Source: Paenibacillus oralis (GTDB lineage: Bacteria > Bacillota > Bacilli > Paenibacillales > Paenibacillaceae). From it: 64,000 bases of DNA. Both the position numbers and the translations under genes were made by a program. The notes below the pieces were generated by a model. The model saw only the letters and a list, made by a program, of their open reading frames with translations, was not told where the DNA came from and searched no databases. Below, one piece after another: positions 43,095-52,119 of this stretch. The stretch is from contig NZ_RRCN01000001.1 of the NCBI RefSeq assembly GCF_003863965.1, positions 372,001 through 436,000 on the forward strand. The letters run 5' to 3'. Position 1 is the stretch's first letter. Each line of letters opens with the position of its first letter.

Positions 43095-46000
43095 TTACTT
43101 CAACCTCCTTAAAATTACTTCTAATTGTTTACTTAATGCCTTATCGCTGAAAGCATCACCGCTAGTTGTTTTCTGAGTTCCAAACATTAAATCATCAGAA
43201 GCTTTTCCTTTGTTTACCAATTCAAAACCGTATTTCGAAAGATCTTCATCATTCATTTTATATATTTTGTTGAAAAAAGGATTTTTTTCTCCACCTACTA
43301 TTTTCAGTAAGCCTCCTGGCTCGATTACTCGCGGAATGTCACCTTCAAGCGCATTAAAACCATGTGGATTTTGCACAATTACCTCTGCCTGTGAACCTGT
43401 TTTGATTCCAACCAAGTTATTAGCATCCATTACTTCAATACCCTCAGCTCGTGGATCAATATCCCCATTTCTGTATCCTTGTCTAGGGTTATCTCCTGCA
43501 CCTATATTTAGCCTGTTACTTTCATTAAGTGCCCTCCCACCGCCACTCTTACTAAACTGAATAAACGGCTCGTCCGCAACACGATCAAGACGGAATCTTC
43601 CAAATCCTCCACCCACTGAACCATATCCGGTATTCAACGCTGGTGCTTTTTCCCATTCCAGCTCATAATTCCGCGGATTCAGATTAATATTAGCATCTTT
43701 CATTGTATTCTTGAAGTTTGCGTATTTATTACCTGCGGTTTCTTTAAGGGCCGCTAGTCTTTGGCTATCCTTAAATGAATCGGCGGCTTTCAAGTTAGGT
43801 TTGAACAGGATGGATAAGCCAACTAAACTTACCACGATATCTGCACTATTCACTGCTTCCTGATCCATCCCGAATACTTTCGGACTGCTATAGTTGTTCC
43901 CTGCGTTCAGATCACGTAGTTTCTCTGAACTTATTTTAATCTGCATGGCCCCCACAGCGATTTCTGCGGCTCCAATGGCTGCTATATACAAGGAACTTCC
44001 CATCGTTGGGAGCGCCAACACAATGGCGACAACACCGAATAATATGCCGAGCACTGCGGCTTGTTTCTGGGGAACAGTAACCGTATTTAGAAAGTTCAAT
44101 CGCGAGAGATAGGTAACCGTTTCATCCCTTTTGCTGAAATAATCCGGTTTCTTGGGAATGACGTTCTCCAGCCAAAAATCGCTATTTTCCAAGCCTTGGC
44201 TTAGCGCATTCATTGCTTGGGCGAGCGGGGTCAATTTTTCTGCTGTCTCCCCGTTCATTTTTTTGCGCATCTCGTCTTTCAGCGCTTCATATTCTGGTGA
44301 TTGTTCCTCCTCGACCACCTTGGTAACATCTAATATTCCCGGAAATAGTTGCTTTGGAGGAGCTTTCTCCGCCAGCATAAAAGCTGGCGGCCCTTCTGCT
44401 TCTTTTTTCAGATCATATTGAACCCGCTTCATCATGTTGTATTTTTTATAGGCAGCCTCGTATTCCTGGTGAGCCTGCTTTATCTCATCATTTGTTCTCT
44501 CTTCCCCTTTGCCGTCTGTTGCCGGCGGGCGATTTGTTTTTAGATAATATGACTGGGTCTCGGCTTCCTTTAGACCCTTCAGAGCATTACGCACGGTGTT
44601 CTTTGAATCGGGATCGCTTTGTATCTTTTCAGTTAATTTCTTTCTTACAGTTTCTCGCGATAAGTCTACTTTTTTAGTTTCCTTACCAAAATTCTTATAG
44701 GCTTCATAATCATCATATACGATTTCATTATTCGTTAACGCTTCTCCGTAGGCTTCGAGCATAGCCCCATTCTCTAACAAATATTCAATATAAGTCTCTT
44801 CGAGTTCTTCATCCGTCAGCATGTCCAAAATGTTCATGTCAACCTTCTCGAAGTTCACCTTTTGGTTTTGAATGAGCACCCGGTTACCCGCGATTTCAAC
44901 GAATTGCTCCTTATTCGCCATGTGCGTAATGACACTCTTGGCCTTCATCCGGATCGATTCCAATTTGGACGCCGATTCCGTCTTGGTCAGCTCAACGGTG
45001 TTGACCGCGATCAGCACAATGTTCTCTTCCGCGGATAAACGAATGTTTTCGCCATCTAATTGGAGTCTTACCGTATTTTTCTCAAACAAAACTCCGTCAT
45101 CGCCCAGCTCCATCTTGGCATCCCCGGGCATATGAAAGACTTTGGTCGTCGGTTTCTGGAAAACAGTTCGCGTCTTCATTTCCTCGCTGCCGCCACGAAC
45201 CGAGTTAATGGCTATCGCTTGTTTCTCAATGCCGTTTGGGAAATAAACCTTAATCCTCGCCCCTTCATCCGGCATACAATGAAAGATGTTATTGCCTTCC
45301 GGCGAATACGGGAACCACCAGTTCCCCGATTCGTCGTGTTCCTTGTCGATGTCCAGATGGACCTTCACCATGTTGTTCGCCCGTTTCAACACACGGCCTT
45401 CTAGCGCTACGCCTTGGATCGCCTTGTTCAAGCGGGACTTGCGGCGAAGCGCTTGCCGCTTGACCAGCACATATTCATATTGAAGTGTTCCCTTATCGTA
45501 GGTAATGACCGATTCGGCAATCACCCAGATCTGGCGCTTGAACCCGACATTCTCCCCAACTCTGAAGAATTGGTTTGACCTTGCCCGGTAACTGATCCAG
45601 TCTGCTTCAGACGGAATTTTGGCCCCATTTTCTGCGGCTTGTTCCCGGTAACTCAAGTAGCTTTCCTGATTTTGCTCCATCGAGTACTGCGTCGCTTTAA
45701 GATCCTTCCCCCAGGAAAAATCCGGTACGCCAAAATAAATCCGCGCCGCATCCATCGTCGTATCCGGTAAGATCACTGTCCCCAGGCGGGAAGCGAGCCG
45801 CTTCATAAAATGCCAGTCTGTTTCCTGGTATTGCACAACCAATTCTCCAAGCGTTGCCCCCGGTTCCGTCGCTTCGTTCTGCGCATCCCCATTCCGGTAG
45901 CCTTCAGTTAGTCTCTTAATCACTTGGGTGTATGTGGTTTGTTTGTTTTGATACGAACGGCTCTTCCGCCGCACATCCATCTCGTAAGATCGGGAGAGTG

Positions 46001-46286
46001 CCTCTACGGTGACACTCGGAATTCCGTCCTCCATCGTCATCTCCAGATTCGAGACCCCCCCGGCAAACCAATGCTCATCCTGTGGGTTTCCGGGTTTGCA
46101 AATGAGCAGGCTATCTTCAAAGCTCGCTTCGATCATGCACCGCTCGGCTTGCTCATCAGCCATCGCAACGGTTAAAGTACACCGGGTATGCTCATTAAAC
46201 TTCTGCTCCACTCGCAAGCTGCGAACCGCTTGAATCGGATACGGCCACTTTAAGCGAAAGCCGTCCCCCTCAAACCATTCTTCCAT
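43095..46286 (-). CDS. VgrG-like spike protein with C-terminal methyltransferase-like toxin domain
   Basis: 1063 residues. Residues 1-370 are a VgrG/phage gpD-like spike: the 'HTRCTLTV' strand, LGELVVQYQETDWHFMKRLASRLGT, GVPDFSWG, then a gp5-type OB fold (GVALEGRVLKRANNMVKVHL...PDEGARIKVYFPNG). A charged coiled region follows (about 500-720) and a hydrophobic pair near 745-800 (AAVLGILFGVVAIVLALP; LYIAAIGAAEIAVG) that may help membrane passage. The last 137 residues (NIGAGDNPRQGY; NGDIDP; NPHGF; IEPGGLLKIVG) look like a Rossmann methyltransferase. ATG at 46286 with AAGGAAGG eight bases upstream; GTG at 46295 is an alternative. Preceded by the PAAR-like tip gene and followed by a presumed immunity gene. 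Confidence 0.85.
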   Translation of the reverse strand: MEEWFEGDGFRLKWPYPIQAVRSLRVEQKFNEHTRCTLTVAMADEQAERCMIEASFEDSLLICKPGNPQDEHWFAGGVSNLEMTMEDGIPSVTVEALSRSYEMDVRRKSRSYQNKQTTYTQVIKRLTEGYRNGDAQNEATEPGATLGELVVQYQETDWHFMKRLASRLGTVILPDTTMDAARIYFGVPDFSWGKDLKATQYSMEQNQESYLSYREQAAENGAKIPSEADWISYRARSNQFFRVGENVGFKRQIWVIAESVITYDKGTLQYEYVLVKRQALRRKSRLNKAIQGVALEGRVLKRANNMVKVHLDIDKEHDESGNWWFPYSPEGNNIFHCMPDEGARIKVYFPNGIEKQAIAINSVRGGSEEMKTRTVFQKPTTKVFHMPGDAKMELGDDGVLFEKNTVRLQLDGENIRLSAEENIVLIAVNTVELTKTESASKLESIRMKAKSVITHMANKEQFVEIAGNRVLIQNQKVNFEKVDMNILDMLTDEELEETYIEYLLENGAMLEAYGEALTNNEIVYDDYEAYKNFGKETKKVDLSRETVRKKLTEKIQSDPDSKNTVRNALKGLKEAETQSYYLKTNRPPATDGKGEERTNDEIKQAHQEYEAAYKKYNMMKRVQYDLKKEAEGPPAFMLAEKAPPKQLFPGILDVTKVVEEEQSPEYEALKDEMRKKMNGETAEKLTPLAQAMNALSQGLENSDFWLENVIPKKPDYFSKRDETVTYLSRLNFLNTVTVPQKQAAVLGILFGVVAIVLALPTMGSSLYIAAIGAAEIAVGAMQIKISSEKLRDLNAGNNYSSPKVFGMDQEAVNSADIVVSLVGLSILFKPNLKAADSFKDSQRLAALKETAGNKYANFKNTMKDANINLNPRNYELEWEKAPALNTGYGSVGGGFGRFRLDRVADEPFIQFSKSGGGRALNESNRLNIGAGDNPRQGYRNGDIDPRAEGIEVMDANNLVGIKTGSQAEVIVQNPHGFNALEGDIPRVIEPGGLLKIVGGEKNPFFNKIYKMNDEDLSKYGFELVNKGKASDDLMFGTQKTTSGDAFSDKALSKQLEVILRRLK

Positions 46287-46304
46287 CCCCTTCACCTTCC
46301 TTCA

Positions 46305-46949
46305 TCACTTCACGTAATGCTTGACAAAATCCAAAGGAGGCATGTCCATTCCATTCGTTAAAAAGGTGATCTGCCCGCCTTTTACGCAGGTCAGGCAAGA
46401 CTTGCTCGTTAAGACAGGTACGCCATCGATCGATACGGTTTTGCTGCCATTCTGCCACTCTGGTTGTATACACATGCTGCTATCGGAGGTAGGGCCAGAT
46501 AGTCTTGTGACAAATTCCGGGATGCATGGATAAATAAATTTTCCTGGTATATTAGTCCCGGAATCAACATCATAATCTACTTCACCTCCATATGCTCCGG
46601 GAGCGGTTTGTTCTCCTTTTATAAATGCAGGATGACGGTCACTTCGACAGTAACCAAAAGAATACAAGTTCCCGTCAATATTTCCTTCAAGTTCCTCTAA
46701 AGCCTTGTCCCCCTCTTTGATTTTCGATGTAGATACCTTACAATCCCTGACGGTCATCATTGGATTTTTATTAATGTATACTCCATTATTAGTGACTCTA
46801 TTAAGTACCTCTTCGTGTGTCCCGCAAGAGCATTGCATATACGCCCCGCTCGTGATATAGGTTTCCGTATCTCTCCACGCTGTGTTCAACTCGTGAATCC
46901 TTGCTTTACCTAACATAATTAATTTATCCTGATTATAAGTACCGCTCAT
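46305..46949 (-). CDS. DUF4280 PAAR-like spike-tip protein, operon 1
   Basis: 214 residues. DUF4280 (PAAR-like) features: YITSGAYMQCSCGTHEEVL, NKNPMMTVRDCKVSTS, a middle cysteine segment FGYCRSDRHPAF and a C-terminal GVPVLTSKSCLTCVKGG followed by the helix-capping NGMDMPP. PAAR-like proteins cap the spike of contractile injection systems and connect effectors to it. Start overlaps the stop of the upstream Imm11-like gene (TAATG). Located just before the spike-toxin gene; its homologue occupies the same place in operon 2. Confidence 0.85.
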   Translation of the reverse strand: MSGTYNQDKLIMLGKARIHELNTAWRDTETYITSGAYMQCSCGTHEEVLNRVTNNGVYINKNPMMTVRDCKVSTSKIKEGDKALEELEGNIDGNLYSFGYCRSDRHPAFIKGEQTAPGAYGGEVDYDVDSGTNIPGKFIYPCIPEFVTRLSGPTSDSSMCIQPEWQNGSKTVSIDGVPVLTSKSCLTCVKGGQITFLTNGMDMPPLDFVKHYVK

Positions 46950-47464
46950 TACGCTTCACCTGCTTTCGAGCATATTCTTCGTAGATTTAGTCCATACAAG
47001 TTATGTCTTAACAAAGCTTCCGCCACATCCAGACGCACAATTAGACCCGGGAACGGCAATCCTGCTGCCCAAAACATGCGGAGTCCGCTTATTTTCTCCT
47101 CCTCCAAAACGGCCTCTCTGACCATTCCCCGCTCGATTACCGAGTGCGTTTGTGAGATACAATCCACCTTGGGGACATCGATCAAGCAAAAATACACTTG
47201 GGTATAGGTTGTCTGGTCCGTGACCACGAGGGTTTTGTAGGCTAGGTTAGGTTCATATTGACTCAAGATTTCACGTACCTGCGCGGAAACGAGAAACACC
47301 GGCAGCTCAATGACACTCCGGTATTCCAGTTTTCTCCCTTTCCGGACAAACGCCATCTCATAATCCTCAGCTGCCGCAAACCCGCTTAATACCCGCTCCG
47401 GGAACAAAATATTCCCGCCCATCGCATCCAGGCGCGAATCATGACTGACGACATAATACTCCAC
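46949..47464 (-). CDS. Imm11/DUF1629-like protein, operon 1
   Basis: 171 residues. Pattern VYFCLIDVPKVDCIS...GLIVRLDVAEALLR..LYGLNLRRI fits the DUF1629/Imm11 layout of a strand with a DCI motif and a C-terminal helix with the receptor-like ends. In classical loci this family is immunity; here it lies before the PAAR-like gene in both operons, so an accessory or loading role is as likely. GTG at 47464 chosen because GAGGTGGGG precedes it and it aligns with the MEYF start of the homologue at 58738. Confidence 0.65.
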   Translation of the reverse strand: MEYYVVSHDSRLDAMGGNILFPERVLSGFAAAEDYEMAFVRKGRKLEYRSVIELPVFLVSAQVREILSQYEPNLAYKTLVVTDQTTYTQVYFCLIDVPKVDCISQTHSVIERGMVREAVLEEEKISGLRMFWAAGLPFPGLIVRLDVAEALLRHNLYGLNLRRICSKAGEA

Positions 47465-47490
47465 CGTTTCCCCACCTCTCAAATAATCGC

Positions 47491-48630
47491 CTATTCCTCT
47501 ACCCAGCAAATGCTGCTGCGCTGCTCTTCGCTTAAAGCTACCCGCTCAGCATCCCGCCTCAGCATACGGCTGCCTGCCAGGTCTGCTCCGGTAAAATCAA
47601 CGCCGTCCAGTGCGGCATAGGTGAAGTCCCCAGCCACTTGGGCATCGCGAAAGCTGGCGTTTGTCAGATTAGCTCGCTGAAAACATACGCCGTGAACGCC
47701 GAAGATCACGCCGCGTGCCTCATTCATTAAATCCTGAACCGCGTATATTTGATCAAACCACGCTTCTTCCAGGTCACAATCACGAAAATCCGCATCCATC
47801 ATCACGGAGCCGCGGAAATCGGCCCCTCGACAATCGCACTGCTGGAACTGTGTTCCCAATAAATAGCTGTTGTGGACGATACAATCCCTGAAATTGACCT
47901 GTTCCAACCGGGCATAGTTCAGGTTAATTCCGGCAAAATTTCCGCCTGACACGTCCACACCCTGGATATGCTCGTAAATATATCCCTGCTCGATCAAACT
48001 TTCCAACCAACCTTTACAGCTTACGGATAACCTCTGGACTTCGTTGATGCGATAGACCGATTCCGTCTGCATGGAGTCTCGAAACTCCCCACCCCGCACT
48101 TCAAAAGAAACTTCTTTTTGCAGGTTGCAAAACGAGGACAACTCGCTGACTCGCTCCATGGCATAACGCATAGCATGGGTCATATATTCATGGAAAAGGG
48201 GAATTTGCTCATGCATCCATGCTTCTAGCAAGGGTATTGGAATTTGCATGGCATACTTTCTGCGCTGTTCCTCACAATATTGAGACCAGGTATTTAGAAA
48301 CTCATAGATCCAGTCCGCTCGATACCTGAAAGGCGTGATCTTAATCTGATCGGCAGTCGACGAGTCAAAAGCTTCGAACATATACTCGAGATGGCCTTCC
48401 GGCAGTCTGGTACGCAGAAGAGAGAGGTGAATACTGGCGCACTTCCCTATAGAGCCAGCCGTTTGCTGCTCCGCAATATGCTGGCAAAACGAATCAAAAC
48501 ATTCCGTCAACTGCTGCGCGATCTGATCCTTATGTTCACAAAAGTAATCGTGCAATGCCCGTATGCTTTCCGTTCGCTGTGGAAGTGCATCTACCTCGAC
48601 AAACCGTTCCCACGCTTCTTGTGAATTCAT
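47491..48630 (-). CDS. Pentapeptide-repeat protein with helical N-terminal domain, operon 1
   Basis: 379 residues. The first 190 are helical (MNSQEAWERFVEVDALPQRT...). The second half is a pentapeptide-repeat beta-helix: NFAGINLNYARLEQVNFRDC, CDCRGADFRGSVMMDADFRD, DGVDFTGADLAGSRM, each unit of the form A(D/N)LxX. Such right-handed quadrilateral helices often mimic nucleic acid or act as scaffolds. It lies 22 bases after the first VgrG-like gene. The copy in operon 2 has lost the N-terminal domain. Confidence 0.85.
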   Translation of the reverse strand: MNSQEAWERFVEVDALPQRTESIRALHDYFCEHKDQIAQQLTECFDSFCQHIAEQQTAGSIGKCASIHLSLLRTRLPEGHLEYMFEAFDSSTADQIKITPFRYRADWIYEFLNTWSQYCEEQRRKYAMQIPIPLLEAWMHEQIPLFHEYMTHAMRYAMERVSELSSFCNLQKEVSFEVRGGEFRDSMQTESVYRINEVQRLSVSCKGWLESLIEQGYIYEHIQGVDVSGGNFAGINLNYARLEQVNFRDCIVHNSYLLGTQFQQCDCRGADFRGSVMMDADFRDCDLEEAWFDQIYAVQDLMNEARGVIFGVHGVCFQRANLTNASFRDAQVAGDFTYAALDGVDFTGADLAGSRMLRRDAERVALSEEQRSSICWVEE

Positions 48631-48652
48631 GCCACTTCCCTACTTCCGTTTA

Positions 48653-50176
48653 TTATTTTTCCATCAAAACCTCGACGCCCCTGACAACGACCTGTCCCTG
48701 GTCAATCTTGATTCCGCCAAAACCTCCCTCAGTAGACATCTCGATCTGATTGGCAACCATCATAATACTCTCTCCCTCCATTTCAATCTGCTTCCCGGTC
48801 TGAAGGGTGATTTTATTGCTGCTGTTCAAAACAATCGTTCCGTCGTTCGTTAACGTAATCGCGGCACCGTCTCCCGCCCCGACAATCGTTATCTTGTCTT
48901 TCTCAAACATAATTTTCTGTCCCATGGGAGTAAGCAAGAACTTGGTATCCGGATCCGCCATCAAGTCATCCTTTAAATTTTTTAAATCGTTGTCATAATG
49001 GATGATTGGCTGGAGCGTCTCCTGCTTGACGACGGTTGTGGTAACATTGCCTGAGGTGCCTCCACTTTTTCCGCCGCTGCCTGCTGAGCCTCCGTCCATG
49101 GCTTCGGCCGGCAGCTTCTTGCGCACGCTGCTAAGTGCGATGCCTTCGGCTTCGTTCGGGCCGGGGAAATTAATCCGCACATCATCGCCCTTCTCCGGCA
49201 TAGCATACCAGCCCGTTTGGTCTTCGGAAGCATACATCGTCGAGTAGGGGAATAACCAGGCGGTATCCATGCTCCAACCCTGGTCACAATCCAGCTTCAC
49301 TTTGACCTCGTCCCGGACTACTGCTGCGACGTTCCCTTGGATTGATGCGCCGATGATTTTGGAATTGTACATTTTACGCTTGTATCCGGCTTTTTTCCGG
49401 CAAAGTACATATTTATGAGTCAAAATACCACGGGTCATTTCCGTATGAACCTCAAAAACGTGCAGCTTCTGCTTGTTGAACGTGACCATATCTCCAAGCT
49501 CCAGCACCTGATCAAGCACGACTTCATAGCAGATAAAGTCGGACTCATGAAGTCCGGATTCCCCTGAGGCGCCGGCATTTTTATAGGCCAGTAAATCCTT
49601 ATATACTTTGTAGTGGGTGGCCTGAATTGGCCCGGCATCACGGTGTTCCGGTATTCCCAGATACACGGCAATATGATCGTAGGTTGAAACCGGAACAAGC
49701 GGGGCGTGATAATGTGATGCCAGACGTTTCAGAAACTGCCAATCGGTTTCCTGATACTGCAGCGTAAATGCGCCCAGCTTGCGCTTTTCCGTATATGTGT
49801 TATTAAAATCGGCTTTGGCATAGGCCCCTCCGACTTCCTTCATCACATCCTCAATGAGCAAGGACTTATTCTGAAAAGCGCGGTTTTCCAGCTTGATATC
49901 CATCGTATAGATATGAGACACCGCTTCGGCCTCCAGCCAATAAACATCCCGATCCACTCTTACAAACAGCTTTAAGAGCATGCCATGAAACAGCGTTTTG
50001 TTCTTTCCGTTTTCATCGGTGTATTGGAGCTCCACATCCGTCTGTTCACCCGCCATTTTCACATACTGATCCTCTTTCTCTTCCGGGATAATCCCGGTAA
50101 AGGTCAGCCTCGCGTGGTCATCGATGGTTTTGTCCAGCTTCACCTCGAACGAAAAAAAGCCCGTTCCTACTAACAA
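48653..50176 (-). CDS. VgrG-like spike protein without toxin domain, 5' truncated
   Basis: 507 residues in the open frame. The body is a complete-looking gpD/gp5 spike: HARLTFTGIIPEE, LGAFTLQYQETDWQFLKRLASHYHAP, then the OB-fold GNVAAVVRDEVKVKLDC..MPEKGDDVRINFPGP and a beta-helical end (ITLTNDGTIVLNSSNKITL, MSTEGGFGGIKIDQGQVVV). Compared with the other two spikes some 20-30 N-terminal residues are missing; the frame opens with a TTG inside a terminator hairpin, so the natural start has been replaced. No toxin tail, so it may be a spike subunit that trimerises with the toxin-bearing ones. Whether it is translated is unclear. Confidence 0.75.
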   Translation of the reverse strand: MLVGTGFFSFEVKLDKTIDDHARLTFTGIIPEEKEDQYVKMAGEQTDVELQYTDENGKNKTLFHGMLLKLFVRVDRDVYWLEAEAVSHIYTMDIKLENRAFQNKSLLIEDVMKEVGGAYAKADFNNTYTEKRKLGAFTLQYQETDWQFLKRLASHYHAPLVPVSTYDHIAVYLGIPEHRDAGPIQATHYKVYKDLLAYKNAGASGESGLHESDFICYEVVLDQVLELGDMVTFNKQKLHVFEVHTEMTRGILTHKYVLCRKKAGYKRKMYNSKIIGASIQGNVAAVVRDEVKVKLDCDQGWSMDTAWLFPYSTMYASEDQTGWYAMPEKGDDVRINFPGPNEAEGIALSSVRKKLPAEAMDGGSAGSGGKSGGTSGNVTTTVVKQETLQPIIHYDNDLKNLKDDLMADPDTKFLLTPMGQKIMFEKDKITIVGAGDGAAITLTNDGTIVLNSSNKITLQTGKQIEMEGESIMMVANQIEMSTEGGFGGIKIDQGQVVVRGVEVLMEK

Positions 50177-50197
50177 AGTAGAAACAAGCTTTTTTTG
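50153..50197 (-). terminator. Terminator of DUF6809 copy 2, overlapping the VgrG 5' end
   Basis: AAAAAAAGCCCGTTCCTACT pairs with AGTAGAAACAAGCTTTTTTT around an AACA loop. It ends the DUF6809 transcript and lies exactly at the 5' border of the truncated VgrG-like frame. Confidence 0.85.
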
Positions 50198-50225
50198 TAA
50201 ATCTTATAATTTTCAAAGTGGTTAA

Positions 50226-50519
50226 TTACCTTAAACCATAAATAAGCTCTTCCTTAGCCGCGTATATTTCCATCATCATTAACGCCCCAAGCTGAAACCC
50301 ATTTACGAAAGAAGATGTAGCCTGCATCGACTCGGTCTGTCTGTGCAAATCGAGTAGCGTTTCAAGCTGGTTGAAATTATCAGCAGACAGTTTCCCTTTC
50401 CACATTCCTTTGGCTTCGGATATCTCTCTTCTTATTCTACGGAACTCGTGATCTCTCGGGACGATCTTCTCTTCCGGGTGGAATTCACCACAATATAATG
50501 CTTCCAGCATGCTTTTCAT
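50226..50519 (-). CDS. DUF6809 family protein, copy 2
   Basis: 97 residues, almost identical to copy 1 (changes limited to DPEY/DHEF-type positions), ending in GALMMMEIYAAKEELIYGLR. GGGAG precedes the ATG at 50519. The flanking XRE gene and operator are of another type here, so the DUF6809 gene has been combined with a different regulator. It lies just upstream of the truncated spike operon 1. Function unknown. Confidence 0.75.
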   Translation of the reverse strand: MKSMLEALYCGEFHPEEKIVPRDHEFRRIRREISEAKGMWKGKLSADNFNQLETLLDLHRQTESMQATSSFVNGFQLGALMMMEIYAAKEELIYGLR

Positions 50520-50931
50520 TTTTTATCTCCCTTTCGTATGGATTACAACGCCTTGAAAGAAAGACTTACACATGATAGATTAATTGTGCAGTCTGCCTTT
50601 TAGGTAGTCGCAGTGAGGAAGTGGCGAGTTCTTTTGCCAGGAAGCGCCGCCTCCCTTTTTACTTCAGTTTCCCAATACTCCGCTTAGAGCCTCGTTTTTC
50701 GTAAGTGTATTTTTTTCTTGGCATGATAGATTATCCTTGTGTCGATACTCGGTGTTATCCGATTACATTCATATGCTCCCTCCCCACTGTTACGATAATT
50801 TATATAACGCTTAACCGAAATTCATTATAATTATATACCGCTTAACCGAAACAATCAAATGTTATTTTCAAGTCTTATGCTATAATCATAAAATACGCTA
50901 AGGCGTTACTATGTATGTTGGAGGAAAGAGA
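50520..50931. other. Divergent control region of DUF6809 copy 2 and its XRE gene
   Basis: Holds the direct-repeat operator at 50801-50851 and a TATAAT at 50881-50886 for the XRE gene. No gene seen. Confidence 0.55.
50801..50851. promoter_or_regulatory. Two 20-bp direct repeats, candidate XRE operators
   Basis: TATATAACGCTTAACCGAAA (50801-50820) and TATATACCGCTTAACCGAAA (50832-50851) differ at one base and are 31 bases apart, three helical turns. They lie upstream of the TATAAT of the XRE gene at 50932. Confidence 0.7.
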
Positions 50932-51132
50932 ATGTCGATTAAATTCCGTCTTCGAGAAATTCTTGATAAAAAAGACATGACACAACGAGAATTGTCAAGA
51001 TTAACAGGACTACGCCCCAGTACAATCAATCATTTATGCTCAGAGCGTGTGGATAGAGTTTACCTTGAAACTCTTGAATTGATTTGCAAAGCACTTGATA
51101 TCAACGTAAACGAACTTATTGAGATAAAGTAG
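50932..51132 (+). CDS. XRE (Cro/C1) family repressor, second type
   Basis: 66 residues: MSIKFRLREILDKKDMTQRE, then LSRLTGLRPSTINHLCSER with the recognition helix. About 60 percent like the copies at 40136 and 60008, with a different operator upstream. The ATG at 50932 has GGAGGAAAGAGA upstream; the frame could be read from 50911 but without a site. Presumed repressor of itself and DUF6809 copy 2. Confidence 0.85.
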   Translation: MSIKFRLREILDKKDMTQRELSRLTGLRPSTINHLCSERVDRVYLETLELICKALDINVNELIEIK

Positions 51133-51171
51133 ACCACAAGTAAAAGTGCGTATATTCAAGAACGCCGTCAC

Positions 51172-51260
51172 CCATTCGGAATATTATTATTTTCAGGGAA
51201 ATCCATTTCTACCACTTCAGCATGATTGTCGGGTGTACTTTCGAATGCTTTTTTGGTTAG
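51172..51260 (-). pseudogene. Short remnant of a deaminase toxin tip
   Basis: The minus frame reads LTKKAFESTPDNHAEVVEMD then FPENNNIPN, matching LTQKAFISNSEKHAEVVGMD..LKNNNIPN of the deaminase remnant at 52120-52706, including the zinc-binding HAE. Both sides are unrelated. It is a relic of a second, related cassette. Confidence 0.65.
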
Positions 51261-51296
51261 TATAGGCTAATTACTCTAGCTCTTTCTAACCCAAAT

Positions 51297-51343
51297 AAAA
51301 AAGGGCTCATTCCTATTCGACTGTCGAGTTGAACAAGCCTTTG
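51297..51343 (-). terminator. Terminator behind the SUKH-4 gene
   Basis: AAGGGCTCATTCCTATTCGAC and GTCGAGTTGAACAAGCCTTT-type arms with a T run (TTTTTTATTT) on the minus strand. Related hairpins are at 60345 and 60733. Confidence 0.7.
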
Positions 51344-51468
51344 AATTATAAGTTTTATAACATCGAAGTAATACCATGATGAAGTAATTTAAGTGCTCCA
51401 CCAGAACCACGCCCAAAACTTCCGCTGGTAGGTTGCATACTTTTTACTTTCCCTCTGCTTCCGGTTGA

Positions 51469-52107
51469 CTATGAAGGATTGGTTTCCAAGACCTGCATTC
51501 CATGAAATAGTACATCGAAATAAGCTTCCTCACTGGATCTATACTTTCCTGACTTTATGGCAGCTTCGAATTTTTCATCCTCATCATAAAAGTAATCAAT
51601 TGCGTAACTCAGCATTCTGTTTGCCCAATAAGAGTAAGAGTACACGGCAGCAGGATCTATTTTTTTAAATGCTTCAATCACTTCTCTGGCGCATTGATAT
51701 CCTTCCAATTCGTCATCGTCTACATTTGGATATGTTGAAGCAATCATAAACTTCATCGTTTCAAACTTCACATAGTCATGGATTTTTGTGTTACAAAATT
51801 TTTTGTATAACTCATTATGTTCATCTGGCAAGTCTATATAATATACATGGTCCTCCCCAGCCTTTAAATATAATCCCTCTGACCCTAATGTTGGAGAAGC
51901 GATTCTTATATACTTCTCATTGCAAATTGTTTCTTCTCCAAATTCAGCTAAAAAACGCAAAGTACTTCGATCATTGAAACGTTCTCCTTTCATTAAACCC
52001 ACTGTACATAAAAACTCAACCGTATCTTCTTGAAATCCATACTTCTCTAATTCTTTTTTTTCATATTTAAAAAATTCTTGATTCCAGTATTCTTTGATAT
52101 CTTCCAC
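51469..52107 (-). CDS. SUKH-4 family immunity protein
   Basis: 212 residues: MEDIKEYWNQEFFKYEKKEL, GFQEDTVEFLCTVGL, YIRIASPTLG and the C-terminal helix EAFKKIDPAAVYSYSYWANRM. SUKH-4 pattern shared with the protein at 19967. It lies 12 bases after a deaminase toxin tip on the same strand, so it is the expected immunity partner; the toxin is broken but this gene is intact, as is common for orphan immunity. AT-rich. Confidence 0.78.
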   Translation of the reverse strand: MEDIKEYWNQEFFKYEKKELEKYGFQEDTVEFLCTVGLMKGERFNDRSTLRFLAEFGEETICNEKYIRIASPTLGSEGLYLKAGEDHVYYIDLPDEHNELYKKFCNTKIHDYVKFETMKFMIASTYPNVDDDELEGYQCAREVIEAFKKIDPAAVYSYSYWANRMLSYAIDYFYDEDEKFEAAIKSGKYRSSEEAYFDVLFHGMQVLETNPS

Positions 52108-52119
52108 ACCGAACTCCTC

